From NCBI GenBank assembly GCA_034440575.1, contig JAOTOL010001497.1:1106001-1170000 (forward strand): a stretch of 64,000 nt of DNA, written 5' to 3'. Positions 1 through 10,577 of this stretch are shown piece by piece. Numbering within the stretch: the stretch's first letter is position 1; each line of letters begins with the position of its first letter. The notes under the pieces were generated by a model. That model saw only the letters and a list, made by a program, of their open reading frames with translations. It was not told where the DNA came from and did no database searches. The position numbers and the translations under genes are program-made. The DNA comes from Imbricaverruca yamaguchii (taxonomy: Eukaryota > Arthropoda > Thecostraca > Neoverrucidae).

Positions 1-712
1 TTTTGTGTTTGCTTGCAATGTCCGCATTCAGATTGTGTGTGATTCACCTGGATTTCGATAGGGATGTGGAAATGTCGTGCATGCCATATAACAAGATACC
101 CTGAATAATATCCAACTGAGCCGATTGTGCCATCGTGGCATCGGCCGCGCTCACTATTTTGGAAAATCGACCTTTCGTAGCAATCGACCTTTCATAGCAC
201 GTCGCAACAGCATGCAATACGACTTGACCACAAAATATCTGTTATTGTTTTGCAATCATGTTTTCCTGCCTTCAGAAACACCTTGTTCTTGCCTGATGGT
301 GTTTCCAGTTCACCTGACCTGCTTCCTCAGCCTGAACGGTCAAGGTCGTGGTCCCGGTGAACGGTCAGTGTTGATTGACCTGTGTGCTCGCCATCCTCTG
401 CTCGCGGATGGATTACCCAACTCGTCTCGGCTGCATCCCTGCATGTCGCTGGCAAGCGGTTCTTGCTGCTCCAGTGGGCTCTCCTGTGCGCTGGACAGCC
501 GCTGCGCCCGACTCTGTGACCTCGGCCACAGGCACCGATAAGCATAGCATAAAACGGCCACAAATACCGACCACAAGTACCGATAGGAGCCGCAAACCGA
601 TACAGGTAATTTACTATGCTTGCGAAGCATTTTCATCACACAAGTAATCTGAAATGAGTCGATCATCGTGGACGACGTCGTCTGGCGCGACAGGTGTGGG
701 CATGGTGTGCGG
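1..712. other. Leading unique sequence, no gene seen
   Basis: Short overlapping reading frames occur but none shows a known domain, a codon signal or a splice pattern. Nothing else is supported here. Confidence 0.5.
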
Positions 713-1440
713 AGGGTGGCGTCCAGCCGGTGACCGTGCAGGACACAGCTCCGCCTGCCGGCGAGCCTCCACCAGTGAGGGACTGGCGCCGACGAGCCTC
801 CACCAGTGGAAGACTGGCGCCCGCGTCCAGCCGGCGACCACGCAGGACACAGCTCCGCCTGCCGGCGAGCCTCCACCAGTGGAAGACTGGCGCCGGCGTC
901 CAGCCGGTGACCGTGCAGGACACAGCTCCGCCTGCCGGCGAGCCTCCACCAGTGAGGGACTGGCGCCGGCGTCCAGCTGGCGACCACGCAGGACACAGCT
1001 CTGCCTGCCGGCGAACCTCCACCAGTGGGAGACTGGCGCCCGCGTCCAGCCGGTGAGCGTGCAGGACACAGCTCCGCCTGCCGGCGAACCTCCACCAGTG
1101 GAAGACTGGCGCCTGCGTCCAGCTGGCGACCACGCAGGACACAGCTCCGCCTGCCGGCGAGCCTCCACCAGTGAGGGACTGGCGCCTGCGTCCAGCCGGT
1201 GACCGTGCAGGACACAGCTCCGCCTGCCGGCGAGCCTCCACCAGTGAGGGACTGGCGCCTGCGTCCAGCCGGTGACCGTGCAGGACACAGCTCCGCCTGC
1301 CGGCGAGCCTCCACCAGTGGGAGACTGGCGCCTGCGTCCAGCTGGCGACCACGCAGGACACAGCTCTGCCTGCCGGCGAACCTCCACCAGTGGGAGACTG
1401 GCGCCTGCGAACCTCCACCAGTGAGGGACTGGCGCCGCAG
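713..1440. repeat. 73-bp minisatellite
   Basis: A tandem array whose unit contains the anchor caggacacagct followed by a CCACCAGTG box. The anchor recurs at 843, 916, 989, 1062 and 1135, exactly 73 bp apart; a first interval of 104 bp reflects a partial duplication. There are about ten copies, with A/G-type variation between units. All six frames contain long open stretches because the unit lacks stops, so they are not evidence of a gene. Confidence 0.95.
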
Positions 1441-1894
1441 CGCATGGCGCAAGAGCGGAGCACTCGCAACCGCCGTGCCGAGCATGGCTGTGAATGACGA
1501 GGCACCAGCAGCGCTCGATCCCCTGCTCCCGGCGCTGCACTTGCCGCGGAGCCTGTCATGTCAGTCGAGCACCCCCCCCCCCCTGCACCACGTCTGCACT
1601 GGCTGGAGCTGCAGATGCGCCGCGGCTGGCTTGAGGCCCAGGGAGAGCGCTGGGAGCGAGCCTATCTCTTAGCATGTGCCAGCGGCACGTCGCCATGGTG
1701 ACCTGGCATTACAGAGATGCTCTGGCCGTCGTCCCACTTCAGCGGAGTGGTTTATTCACCGGTCTGGAACCACAGTTAGAAGGAGGCGCTTCCCTGTTCA
1801 GCGGGTTCACCGAGTTCAGAGCGTTTGCCCTGTTCATCGAGTTTCATATTATTTTTTTCCTCTATATTGTCGGGCATATCCCAGTGTAGGCAGT
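1441..1894. other. Spacer between minisatellites
   Basis: No recognisable gene. An uninterrupted C tract lies at about 1570-1580. Confidence 0.5.
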
Positions 1895-2110
1895 CTCAGT
1901 GGTCGTTATTGTGGGCGTGGTGAAGCCACCTCCCCAGTCGGTTGACAGTCTCAGTGGCCGTTATTGTGGGCGTGGTGAAGCCACCTCCCAATATGTTGAG
2001 AGTCTCTATGTGGGCGTGGTGAAGCCCCTATTGGTAAGAGTCTCGTGGCCGTGTGAAGACACCGCCCAGTATGCTGGGAGTCTCAGTGGCCGTTATCGTG
2101 GGCCTGGTGA
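1895..2110. repeat. Degenerate ~55-bp tandem repeat
   Basis: Four to five imperfect units share the core gtgggcgtggtgaagcc (1911, 1966, about 2010). Spacing varies (55, 44 bp), so the array is old or decaying. Confidence 0.75.
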
Positions 2111-2409
2111 ATACACCTTCAGTCATGATCTACAGTCACGGTTTCAGCTACCGCACTGACTACGCCACTGACTGTCTGTGGAAGAGACGAAAGTCTGATC
2201 ACTTTATCTCTCAGGGACGATGCAATAGCACTGGCTTGCTGCTGCCCACGCCCTGCGTCATTCCCGACACCAGAAGCGGGGCATAAAACGACCACGCTGC
2301 TGATTCTGTCCAGCACCGGGTCACCCCTGAAACATTCATACGTGGGCCACTTGAAAAATTGCGGAGCCCGTGCGGACCGGTCATGCTCTGTGTCTGGCCG
2401 ACGATTCAT
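2111..2409. other. Unique sequence upstream of the 18-bp array
   Basis: No gene recognised. It lies just upstream of a TATA-like motif. Confidence 0.4.
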
Positions 2410-2443
2410 TATAAATCACATCAGGCCTGAGCGACCGTCAGGG
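2410..2443 (+). promoter_or_regulatory. Candidate TATA box and initiator
   Basis: TATAAAT at 2410-2416 is followed 30 bp later by GTCAGGG, whose A at 2440 would be a plausible start site (arthropod initiators resemble TCA+1KTY). The first downstream ATG is at 2473 with G at -3 and G at +4. The spacing is textbook, but a TATA-like hexamer is common by chance, so this is only a candidate promoter for the repeat-encoded frame. Confidence 0.3.
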
Positions 2444-2472
2444 ATTGGCTGCAGCGCCGGCCAATCTGGGGA

Positions 2473-5400
2473 ATGGCCGCCGCCACCGCCGCCACCGCCG
2501 CCGCGTCGAGGAGCGCCCCACCTCGCCGACGCCGGCCGACTCTAATTGAATATCGGTACGCGGCTCTGAGCGCGGCTCCGGCCGGTACTTCCCGGTACCG
2601 AGCTGATGGTGCGTCCCGGTACCGCCAGTTGTCGGTGCCGTGGGTACTGTCTGTGCCGTGGGTACTGTCTGTGCCGTGGGTACTCTCTGTACCGTGGGCA
2701 CTGTCTGTGCCGTGGGTACTGTCTGTGCCGTGGGTACTCTCTGTGCCGTGGGTGTTGTCTGTGCCGTGGGTACTGTCTGTGCCGTGGGTTTTGTCTGTGC
2801 CGTGGGTACTGTCTGTGCCGTGGGTACTGTCTGTGCCGTGGGTACTGTCTGTGCCGTGGGTACTGTCTGTGCCGTGGGTACTGTCTGTGCTGTGGGTACT
2901 GTCTGTGCCGTGGGTACTGTCTGTGCCGTGGGTACTGTCTGTGCCGTGGGTACTGTCTGTGCCGTGGGTACTGTCTGTACCGTGGGTACTGTCTGTACCG
3001 TGGGTACTGTCTGTGCCGTGGGTACTGTCTGTGCCGTGGGTACTCTCTGTGCCGTGGGTACTGTCTGTGCCGTGGGTACTGTCTGTGCCGTGGGTACTGT
3101 CTGTGCCGTGGGTACTGTCTGTGCCGTGGGTACTGTCTGTGCCGTGGGTACTGTCTGTGCCGTGGGTGTTGTCTGTGCCGTGGGTGTTGTCTGTACCGTG
3201 GGTACTGTCTGTACCGTGGGTACTGTCTGTGCCCTGGGTACTGTCTGTGCCGTGGGTACTCTCTGTGCCGTGGGTACTGTCTGTGCCGTGGGTACTGTTT
3301 GTGCCGTGGGTACTGTCTGTGCCCTGGGTACTGTCTGTGCCGTGGGTACTCTCTGTGCCGTGGGTACTGTCTGTGCCGTGGGTACTGTTTGTGCCGTGGG
3401 TACTGTCTGTGCCCTGGGTACTGTCTGTGCCGTGGGTACTCTCTGTACCCTGGGCACTCTCTGTGCCGTGGGTACTCTCTGTGCCGTGGGTACTGTCTGT
3501 ACCGTGGGTACTGTCTGTGCCGTGGGTACTGTCTGTACCGTGGGTACTGTCTGTACCGTGGGTACTCTCTGTGTCGTGGGTACTCTCTGTGCCGTGGGTA
3601 CTGTCTGTACCGTGGGTACTCTCTGTGCCGTGGGTACTCTCTGTGCCGTGGGTACTGTCTGTACCGTGGGTACTGTCTGTGCCGTGGGTACTGTCTGTAC
3701 CGTGGGTACTCTCTGTGCCGTGGGTACTGTCTGTGCCGTGGGTACTGTCTGTACCGTGGGTACTGTCTGTACCGTGGGTACTGTCTGTGCCGTGGGTACT
3801 GTCTGTGCCGTGGGTACTGTCTGTGCCGTGGGTACTCTCTGTACCGTGGGCACTGTCTGTGCCGTGGGTACTGTCTGTGCCGTGGGTACTCTCTGTGCCG
3901 TGGGTGTTGTCTGTGCCGTGGGTACTGTCTGTGCCGTGGGTTTTGTCTGTGCCGTGGGTACTGTCTGTGCCGTGGGTACTGTCTGTGCCGTGGGTACTGT
4001 CTGTGCCGTGGGTACTGTCTGTGCCGTGGGTACTGTCTGTGCTGTGGGTACTGTCTGTGCCGTGGGTACTGTCTGTGCCGTGGGTACTGTCTGTGCCGTG
4101 GGTGTTGTCTGTGCCGTGGGTGTTGTCTGTACCGTGGGTACTGTCTGTACCGTGGGTACTGTCTGTGCCCTGGGTACTGTCTGTACCGTGGGTACTCTCT
4201 GTGCCGTGGGTACTGTCTGTGCCGTGGGTACTGTCTGTGCCGTGGGTACTGTCTGTGCTGTGGGTACTGTCTGTGCCGTGGGTACTGTCTGTGCCGTGGG
4301 TACTGTCTGTGCCGTGGGTGTTGTCTGTGCCGTGGGTGTTGTCTGTACCGTGGGTACTGTCTGTACCGTGGGTACTTCTGCTGGGTACTTCCTGCCGTGG
4401 GTATTTGTGCTGGCTGCTTCTGCTGGACTTCTTGGTGGGTACTTCTGTGCCGTGGGTACTGTCTGTGCCGTGGGTACTGTTTGTGCCGTGGGTACTGTCT
4501 GTGCCTGGGTACTGTCTGTGCCGTGGGTACTCTTATGCCGTGGGTACTTCTGTGCCGTGGGTACTGTCTGTACCGTGGGTACTGTCTGTGCCGTGGGTAC
4601 TGTTTGTGCCGTGGGTACTGTCTGTGCCCTGGGTACTGTCTGTGCCGTGGGTACTCTCTGTGCCGTGGGTACTGTCTGTACCGTGGGTACTCTCTGTGCC
4701 GTGGGTACTCTCTGTGCCGTGGGTACTGTCTGTACCGTGGGTACTGTCTGTGCCGTGGGTACTGTCTGTACCGTGGGTACTCTCTGTGCCGTGGGTACTG
4801 TCTGTGCCGTGGGTACTGTCTGTACCGTGGGTACTGTCTGTACCGTGGGTACTGTCTGTGCCGTGGGTACTCTCTGTACCGTGGGTACTGTCTGTACCGT
4901 GGGTACTGTCTGTACCGTGGGTACTGTCTGTACCGTGGGTACTGTCTGTGCCGTGGGTACTGTCTGTACCGTGGGTACTGTCTGTACCGTGGGTACTGTC
5001 TGTGTCGTGGGTTGTGTCTGTACCGTGGGTACTCTCTGTGCCGTGGGTACTGTCTGTACCGTGGGTACTCTCTGTGCCGTGGGTACTGTCTGTACCGTGG
5101 GTACTGTATGTACCGTGGGTACTGTCTGTACCGTGGGTACTGTCTGTGTCGTGGGCACTGTCTGTACCGGGTACTGTCTGTGTTGGTTTGACCTGGGTCT
5201 TCTGTGCGTGGGTCTCTCTGTGCCGTGGGTACTGTCTGTACCGTGGGTACTGTCTGTACCGTGGGTACTCTCTGTGCCGTGGGTACTCTCTGTGCCGTGG
5301 GTACTGTCTGTACCGTGGGTACTGTCTGTGTCGTGGGTTGTGTCTGTACCGTGGGTACTCTCTGTGCCGTGGGTACTCTCTGTGCCGTGGGTACTGTCTG

Positions 5401-5895
5401 TACCGTGGGTACTGTCTGTACCGTGGGTACTCTCTGTGCCGTGGGTACTGTCTGTACCGTGGGTACTCTCTGTGCCGTGGGTACTGTCTGTACCGTGGGT
5501 ACTCTCTGTGCCGTGGGTACTGTCTGTGCCGTGGGTACTGTCTGTGCCGTGGGTACTGTCTGTGCCGTGGGTACTGTCTGTACCGTGGGTACTGTCTGTA
5601 CCGTGGGTACTCTCTGTGTCTTGGGTACTGTCTGTGCCGTGGGTTGTGTCTGTGCCGTGGGTACTGTCTGTGCCGTGGGTGTTGTCTGTGCCGTGGGTAC
5701 TGTCTGTGCGTGGGTGTTGTCTGTGCCATGAGCACCGCCTGTGACAGCAGACACTGGCACCGTTCCGGGATCGTCAGCTGCCAGTACCGTGGGCTCTGCC
5801 TGCCCCACCTGCATGTGTCAGATCCCATGCAGCTGGCACTGCCTCCTACGTCCAACTATTATTGCGCTGTTTCCAACGAGTGCTCCCGCAGATGA
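2473..5895 (+). CDS. Possible hexapeptide-repeat protein (SVPWVL)n, hypothetical
   Basis: I do not recognise this protein. The frame opens with a short Ala/Arg-rich leader of about 50 residues and then runs as over a hundred near-identical SVPWVL hexapeptides. Its support is the variant pattern: GTG/GTA, CTG/CTC, GTA CTG/GTG TTG, GTT TTG and CCG/CCC are all silent in this frame and not all silent in any of the other five. Amino-acid changes (V to A, P to L or S, S to F or Y) are rare. Insertions near 4380 and 4505-4545 restore the same frame, but near 5165-5215 the phase changes and the remaining units are read as another peptide, so the gene, if real, is damaged at its 3' end. No signal peptide is seen. 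The alternative is a non-coding satellite whose few variants spread by homogenisation; all six frames are open simply because the period is 18. Confidence 0.2.
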   Translation: MAAATAATAAASRSAPPRRRRPTLIEYRYAALSAAPAGTSRYRADGASRYRQLSVPWVLSVPWVLSVPWVLSVPWALSVPWVLSVPWVLSVPWVLSVPWVLSVPWVLSVPWVLSVPWVLSVPWVLSVPWVLSVPWVLSVLWVLSVPWVLSVPWVLSVPWVLSVPWVLSVPWVLSVPWVLSVPWVLSVPWVLSVPWVLSVPWVLSVPWVLSVPWVLSVPWVLSVPWVLSVPWVLSVPWVLSVPWVLSVPWVLSVPWVLSVPWVLSVPWVLSVPWVLFVPWVLSVPWVLSVPWVLSVPWVLSVPWVLFVPWVLSVPWVLSVPWVLSVPWALSVPWVLSVPWVLSVPWVLSVPWVLSVPWVLSVPWVLSVSWVLSVPWVLSVPWVLSVPWVLSVPWVLSVPWVLSVPWVLSVPWVLSVPWVLSVPWVLSVPWVLSVPWVLSVPWVLSVPWVLSVPWVLSVPWALSVPWVLSVPWVLSVPWVLSVPWVLSVPWVLSVPWVLSVPWVLSVPWVLSVPWVLSVPWVLSVLWVLSVPWVLSVPWVLSVPWVLSVPWVLSVPWVLSVPWVLSVPWVLSVPWVLSVPWVLSVPWVLSVPWVLSVLWVLSVPWVLSVPWVLSVPWVLSVPWVLSVPWVLSVPWVLLLGTSCRGYLCWLLLLDFLVGTSVPWVLSVPWVLFVPWVLSVPGYCLCRGYSYAVGTSVPWVLSVPWVLSVPWVLFVPWVLSVPWVLSVPWVLSVPWVLSVPWVLSVPWVLSVPWVLSVPWVLSVPWVLSVPWVLSVPWVLSVPWVLSVPWVLSVPWVLSVPWVLSVPWVLSVPWVLSVPWVLSVPWVLSVPWVLSVPWVLSVPWVLSVSWVVSVPWVLSVPWVLSVPWVLSVPWVLSVPWVLYVPWVLSVPWVLSVSWALSVPGTVCVGLTWVFCAWVSLCRGYCLYRGYCLYRGYSLCRGYSLCRGYCLYRGYCLCRGLCLYRGYSLCRGYSLCRGYCLYRGYCLYRGYSLCRGYCLYRGYSLCRGYCLYRGYSLCRGYCLCRGYCLCRGYCLCRGYCLYRGYCLYRGYSLCLGYCLCRGLCLCRGYCLCRGCCLCRGYCLCVGVVCAMSTACDSRHWHRSGIVSCQYRGLCLPHLHVSDPMQLALPPTSNYYCAVSNECSRR
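2634..5730. repeat. 18-bp minisatellite, ~170 units
   Basis: The unit is gtgccgtgggtactgtct. Sub-variants carry gtacc, ctct, gtgttg or ccctggg. The array shows block duplications: an approximately 310-bp stretch (2635-2943) recurs at 3787-4095, exactly 1,152 bp (64 units) away, with the same order of rare variants. Two non-repeat interruptions lie at about 4375-4445 and 5165-5215. Confidence 0.97.
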
Positions 5896-6957
5896 TGTTC
5901 AGATAACGTGGCTGATCAGCGCGGGATGCCTGCTTCGCAACTGAAAAGTCACGAAATGGGCTGTCAAGGGAATAACTGAATGGATTAAGGAAGCCCATTC
6001 AGCATCTGCAATCTTCGTCCCCTGAGCTATTGCATTAGCGGTAGCGATGAACTGGAAGCGCCACGTTTATTGGGGCTGAAGCACATAATCAAGGGAGCAG
6101 CCTAAGCACAATCCACAGGATATAGCACACAAAGGAGCGATCTGGAGGCTGCATGAAGACCCGTCTGTATTATGCTACACTGGAGGTGCGTTTTTCTGAA
6201 TCACTTGAATACAAAACTAGGTGGCTTTCACGAAATGCATCCAAGTCCACGTTAGATGGATACATGTCCCAAACCCCTAGCAGTGCGTTCAAGTTAACAG
6301 CATGCACTTCGCCAAAAGATCAGTGAGTGACAAATGCCCCAACATAGCTCTGAAATCCTCTCTGCCCAGTGTTCAACTGGACAGCTCAAACATCCGAAAC
6401 CCTGTCCGCCCAGTAGCCAGCTGGGGATGCCGGATCAAACAATGGGCACTTTGTAGGGCTGGAACCCACAATCTACAACAAGCGGCTTGCATGAAAGTTG
6501 CTCTTGCACTGGACTATCTAGCACTGCGTTACCCTGTCATTGTCATATATGTCGGCACTTCCGTCATTTTCACTGTCCTGCAACCCCCCTCTTCAATCCG
6601 GTGTGCCAGTACTGTGCATGTTTCCATGAAATTCATGCTGTAGGGTCCATCGGATTGCAATTAGACGCCCACCAACTTGCTCTGGATCCACTCCACATCG
6701 TACAATTAAGTTCCCTGCTGTAAACAACGTTTGTACTAGCTTAATGACTATTTGCGTTCGATGTTGAAACAATGCAACTTTTCAGCCGGCAACTGCCCAC
6801 AGTTAACAGAAAGTTCAGATTTCAAGCCCAGGTTGAAGCGCTTCATACTAGGCCATAGAAGAGTGACAAGTGTAAATCAGGCAATCAGTTCGGCGGGCGC
6901 GACCCGCAGCACCAGGCTATGCGAATGGTGGTCGTTGAAACAGGCGCCACCTCCGTG
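5740..6957. other. Unique spacer, no gene seen
   Basis: Only short unsupported frames; no repeat or RNA gene recognised. Confidence 0.5.
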
Positions 6958-7591
6958 ATCCGCGCCACTCCCAACATTAAACATACCAGTGGGGGCGGGT
7001 GTGACCTCGACATCACTCCCAACACTAGACATACCAGTGGGGGCGGGTGTGACCTCGACATCACTCCCAGCACTAGACATGCCAGTGGGGGCGGGTGTGA
7101 CCTCGACATCACTCCCAACATTAGACATAGCAGTGGGGCGGGTGTGTCCTCGACATCACTCCCAACATTAAACATACCAGTGGGGGCGGGTGTGACCTCG
7201 ACATCACTCCCAACACTAGACATACCAGTGGGGGCGGGTGTGACCTCGACATCACTCCCAACATTAGATATAGCAGTGGGGGCGGGTGTGACCTCGACAT
7301 CACTCCCAACATAAGACATACCAGTGGGGGCGGGTGTGACCTCGACATCACTCCCAGCACTAGACATACCAGTGGGGGCGGGTGTGACCTCGACATCACT
7401 CCCAACATTAGACATACCAGTGGGGGCGGGTGTGACCTCGACATCACTCCCAACATTAGACATACCAGTGGGGGCGGGTGTGACCTCGACATCACTCCCA
7501 ACATTAGACATACCAGTGGGGGCGGGTGTGACCTCGACATCACTCCCAACATTAGACATACCAGTGGGGGCGGGTGTGACCTCGACATCAC
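6958..7591. repeat. 48-bp minisatellite
   Basis: About thirteen units share the anchor gacctcgacatcactccc (7003, 7051 and so on, 48 bp apart). Variation is concentrated in one ten-base segment (acattagaca and relatives). On the minus strand it reads as a 16-residue repeat, but the variants there change amino acids, so I do not call a gene. Confidence 0.95.
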
Positions 7592-7670
7592 CTGGGCCGG
7601 GCAGTTCGCCGCCCAAGGCAAGCGCGGATGTCACGGCTCTGCTGAGCGTCTCGTGGCATGCAACGGCAAG

Positions 7671-8460
7671 GTTCCACCCGACCTGATGGAGATGCCAACC
7701 ACGGAGTGACGTAGGCAGAGGTTCCACCCGACCTGATGGGGATGCCAACCACGGAGTGACGTGGGCAGAGGTTCCATCCGATCTGACAGAGACCTCAGCC
7801 ACGGAGTGACGTAGGCAGAAGTTCCACCCGACCTGATGGAGATGCCAACCACGGAGTGACGTGGGCAGAGGTTCCACCCGATCTGACAGAGACCTCAGCC
7901 ACGGAGTGACGTAGGCAGAGGTTCCACCCGATCTGATGGAGATGCCAACCACGGAGTGACGTGGGCAGAGGTTCCACCCGATCTGACAGAGACCTCAGCC
8001 ACGGAGTGACGTGGGCAGAGGTTCCACCCGATCTGACAGAGACCTCAGCCACGGAGTGACGTGGGCAGAGGTTCCACCCGATCTGACAGAGACCTCAGCC
8101 ACGGAGTGACGTGGGCAGAGGTTCCACCCGACCTGATGGAGATGCCAGCCACGGAGTGACGTGGGCAGAGGTTCCATCCGATCTGACAGAGACCTCAGCC
8201 ACGGAGTGACGTGGGCAGAGGTTCCACCCGATCTGATGGAGATGCCAACCACGGAGTGACGTGGGCAGAGGTTCCACCCGATCTGACAGAGACCTCAGCC
8301 ACGGAGTGACGTGGGCAGAGGTTCCACCCGATCTGACAGAGACCTCACCCACGCAGTGACGTAGGCAGAAGTTCCACCCGATCTGACAGAGACCTCACCC
8401 ACGCAGTGACGTAGGCAGAAGTTCCACCCGATCTGACAGAGACCTCACCCACGCAGTGAT
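7671..8460. repeat. 50-bp minisatellite, subfamily 1
   Basis: About sixteen units begin gttccacccg and end gtgggcagag at exact 50-bp spacing (7671, 7721, 7771 and so on). Two unit types alternate irregularly in the middle: a tgatggagatgccaacc type and a tgacagagacctcagcc type. Confidence 0.95.
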
Positions 8461-8469
8461 GCAGTCAGG

Positions 8470-8655
8470 AGCGGGGATGGCCGAGTGATTAAGGTGTTGA
8501 GCTCTGGGTGCCAAAGGTCCCGGATTCAACACTCACACCACTCGGGACATTTCCCAATCCCGAGGCCCACCGGCAAAACAGTGTGGGCGGCGCCATTAGC
8601 CGTGCTCGTGCAAAAAGTGCGTCGAGAACTACCCAATAAACAACAATAAACAAGT
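8470..8655 (+). mobile_element. tRNA-derived SINE, family A, copy 1
   Basis: The head looks like a Ser/Leu-type tRNA: A box ggccgagtgattaagg and a decayed B box ggattcaacac. The body contains cagtgtgggcggcgccatta and the tail is made of aataaac repeats. It matches the copy at 31,670 over its whole length. It sits exactly between two related 50-bp satellite arrays. No clear target duplication is visible. The damaged B box makes a working tRNA gene unlikely. Confidence 0.85.
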
Positions 8656-9470
8656 AAAGCGATGTAGGCAGAGATCCCACCCGCCGTGACGGAAGCGCCA
8701 TGCACGGAGTAATGTAGGCAGAGGTTCCACCCGCCGTGACGGAAGCGCCATGCACGGAGTAATGTAGGCAGAGATCCCACCCGCCGTGACGGAAGCGCCA
8801 TGCACGGAGTAATGTAGGCAGAGGTTCCACCCGCCGTGACGGAAACGCCATGCACGGAGTAATGTAGGCAGAGGTTCCACCCGCCGTGACGGAAGCGCCA
8901 TGCATGGAGTAATGTAGGCAGAGGTTCCACCCGCCGTGAAACCCGACGGAAGCCCATGCACGGAGTAATGTAGGCAGAGGTTCCACCCGCCGTGACGGAA
9001 ACACCATGCACGGAGTAATGTAGGCAGAGGTTCCACCCGCCGTGACGGAAGCGCCATGCACGGAGTAATGTAGGCAGAGGTTCCACCCGCCGTGACGGAA
9101 GCACCATGCACGGAGTAATGTAGGAGAGGTTCCACCCGCCGTGACGGAAACACCATGCATGGGGTAATGTAGGCAGAGGTTCCACCCGCCGTGACGGAAA
9201 AATCCATGATGGAGTAATGTAGGCAGAGGTTCCACCCGCCGTGACGGAAACACCATGCACGGAGTAATGTAGGCAGAGGTTCCACCCGCCGTGACGGAAA
9301 CGCCATGCATGGAGTAATGTAGGCAGAGGTTCCACCCGCCGTGACGGAAACGCCATGCACGGAGTAATGTAGGCAGAGGTTCCACCCGCCGTGACGGAAA
9401 CACCATGCACGGAGTAATGTAGGCAGAGGTTCCACCCGCCGTGACGGAAGCGCCATGCACGGAGTGATGC
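8656..9470. repeat. 50-bp minisatellite, subfamily 2
   Basis: About sixteen units with the same length and the same ends as the array left of the SINE (gttccacccg ... gtaggcagag), but the middle is ccgtgacggaagcgccatgc. A few units carry small indels (about 8935-8957, 9122, 9200). Confidence 0.95.
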
Positions 9471-9479
9471 ACACCGAGC

Positions 9480-10543
9480 CGGAGCGGAGCAAGGCGTTCT
9501 AGAGCACATGCTCACTGCTGGAGCGCTGGACGGCACTTGGAAATGATGGCCCATTCCCAGTCAGACGCACCGGAATTCCCGTACGTTTGAGTTGTGTATG
9601 GCCTCTTCAAATGGATAAGGGCATCCTGATGATAATTCCATCTGGAAAACTGCAGCCGAATGCTCAATGTTCCGGGCATACAATCGTGGTTATTCTCGCC
9701 TGCAGAATAGGACGCAATTAAATGCAGCAGAACGTCGACGGAATAAGCGTCAAAGCTGCTTCATCAGGAAATTGAATCGTGGGATAGCCGTTGACCACGC
9801 GCCTTCTATGATTCATAAGTGCAGTTTAAGCACAGGATATGAACATCAGTTGCCAGTGTCCGTGCCATGATCATAAACAGGCGAAAATGTCCTACAAAAT
9901 AACGAACCCAACTGCCAAAATAACTGATCCATCGGCTTTAAAACAGCCACGCGCGTCCAAATTAGCGCCCAAGAAGCGACATCACTGTGCGGAGCCTTTT
10001 AATTGACCACTGTGAGTGACTGAACTGACCAGCGTGAGTGACCTTTGGATTCGTGAGCCCCATGACTGTCAGTAGCCTGACTGAGCAGCAGTGCCGCCGC
10101 TTATCCAACATGTGCGAAGGAGACCACCAGCCAGGTGAAATCGTGCGTCGGCAGCGTGTCGACGTCTCCTATCGACGAGCATCCGGGCACGAGATACCTC
10201 GCCGACTGTCCGACCCCACAGACTGTGGTGCGTTTCGGCAGCATAGCTTCCGTCGGTCAGGTGAACGTGACAGTGTGTCGAGCTAGTCGGCTTCGCTGCC
10301 TGGTGTCGTGACGATTTTAACAATATACAGTGACATCGCACAGGTGGTGTTTATTGTCAGCATACGCAAGAGAAGCAATGGCCGATTGAGATATACCGAA
10401 GTAATAGAGTCACTGCCAATTCCAGATATCTGCCATTTTTCACAAAGTATGTAAGTAGTATCAATTAGGCCAGCATAGCAGTTTGCTGTCGTCTGCAGTG
10501 TGATGCCAAATCATCATTTTAAAGGTATAATACAAGTATTCAT

Positions 10544-10546
<3 letters not shown>
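9480..10546. other. Unique spacer, no gene seen
   Basis: Only unsupported short frames. Confidence 0.5.

Positions 10547-10575
<29 letters not shown>
10547..10575. repeat. (TA)n microsatellite
   Basis: Uninterrupted TA dinucleotides. Confidence 0.95.

Positions 10576-10577
<2 letters not shown>

Noticed and set aside
713..1440. CRISPR-like array
   Set aside because: Units are contiguous diverged copies with no unique spacers, and the context is eukaryotic. The same holds for the 74-bp and 50-bp arrays.
2438..5814. Very long minus-strand frames over the 18-bp array (PTAQTV-, RHRQYP- and GTDSTH-type repeats), including a mucin-like Thr-rich one
   Set aside because: The unit variants are mostly amino-acid-changing in these frames. 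They are open only because the period is a multiple of three and the unit has no stop.
6885..7952. 355-codon minus-strand frame with a 16-residue repeat
   Set aside because: It runs through two unrelated minisatellites, and its variants change amino acids, unlike the SVPWVL frame.
8489..9554. Overlapping minus-strand frames of 287-342 codons in the 50-bp array
   Set aside because: The period is not a multiple of three, so the same array is read in all three frames in turn; this is a repeat artefact.
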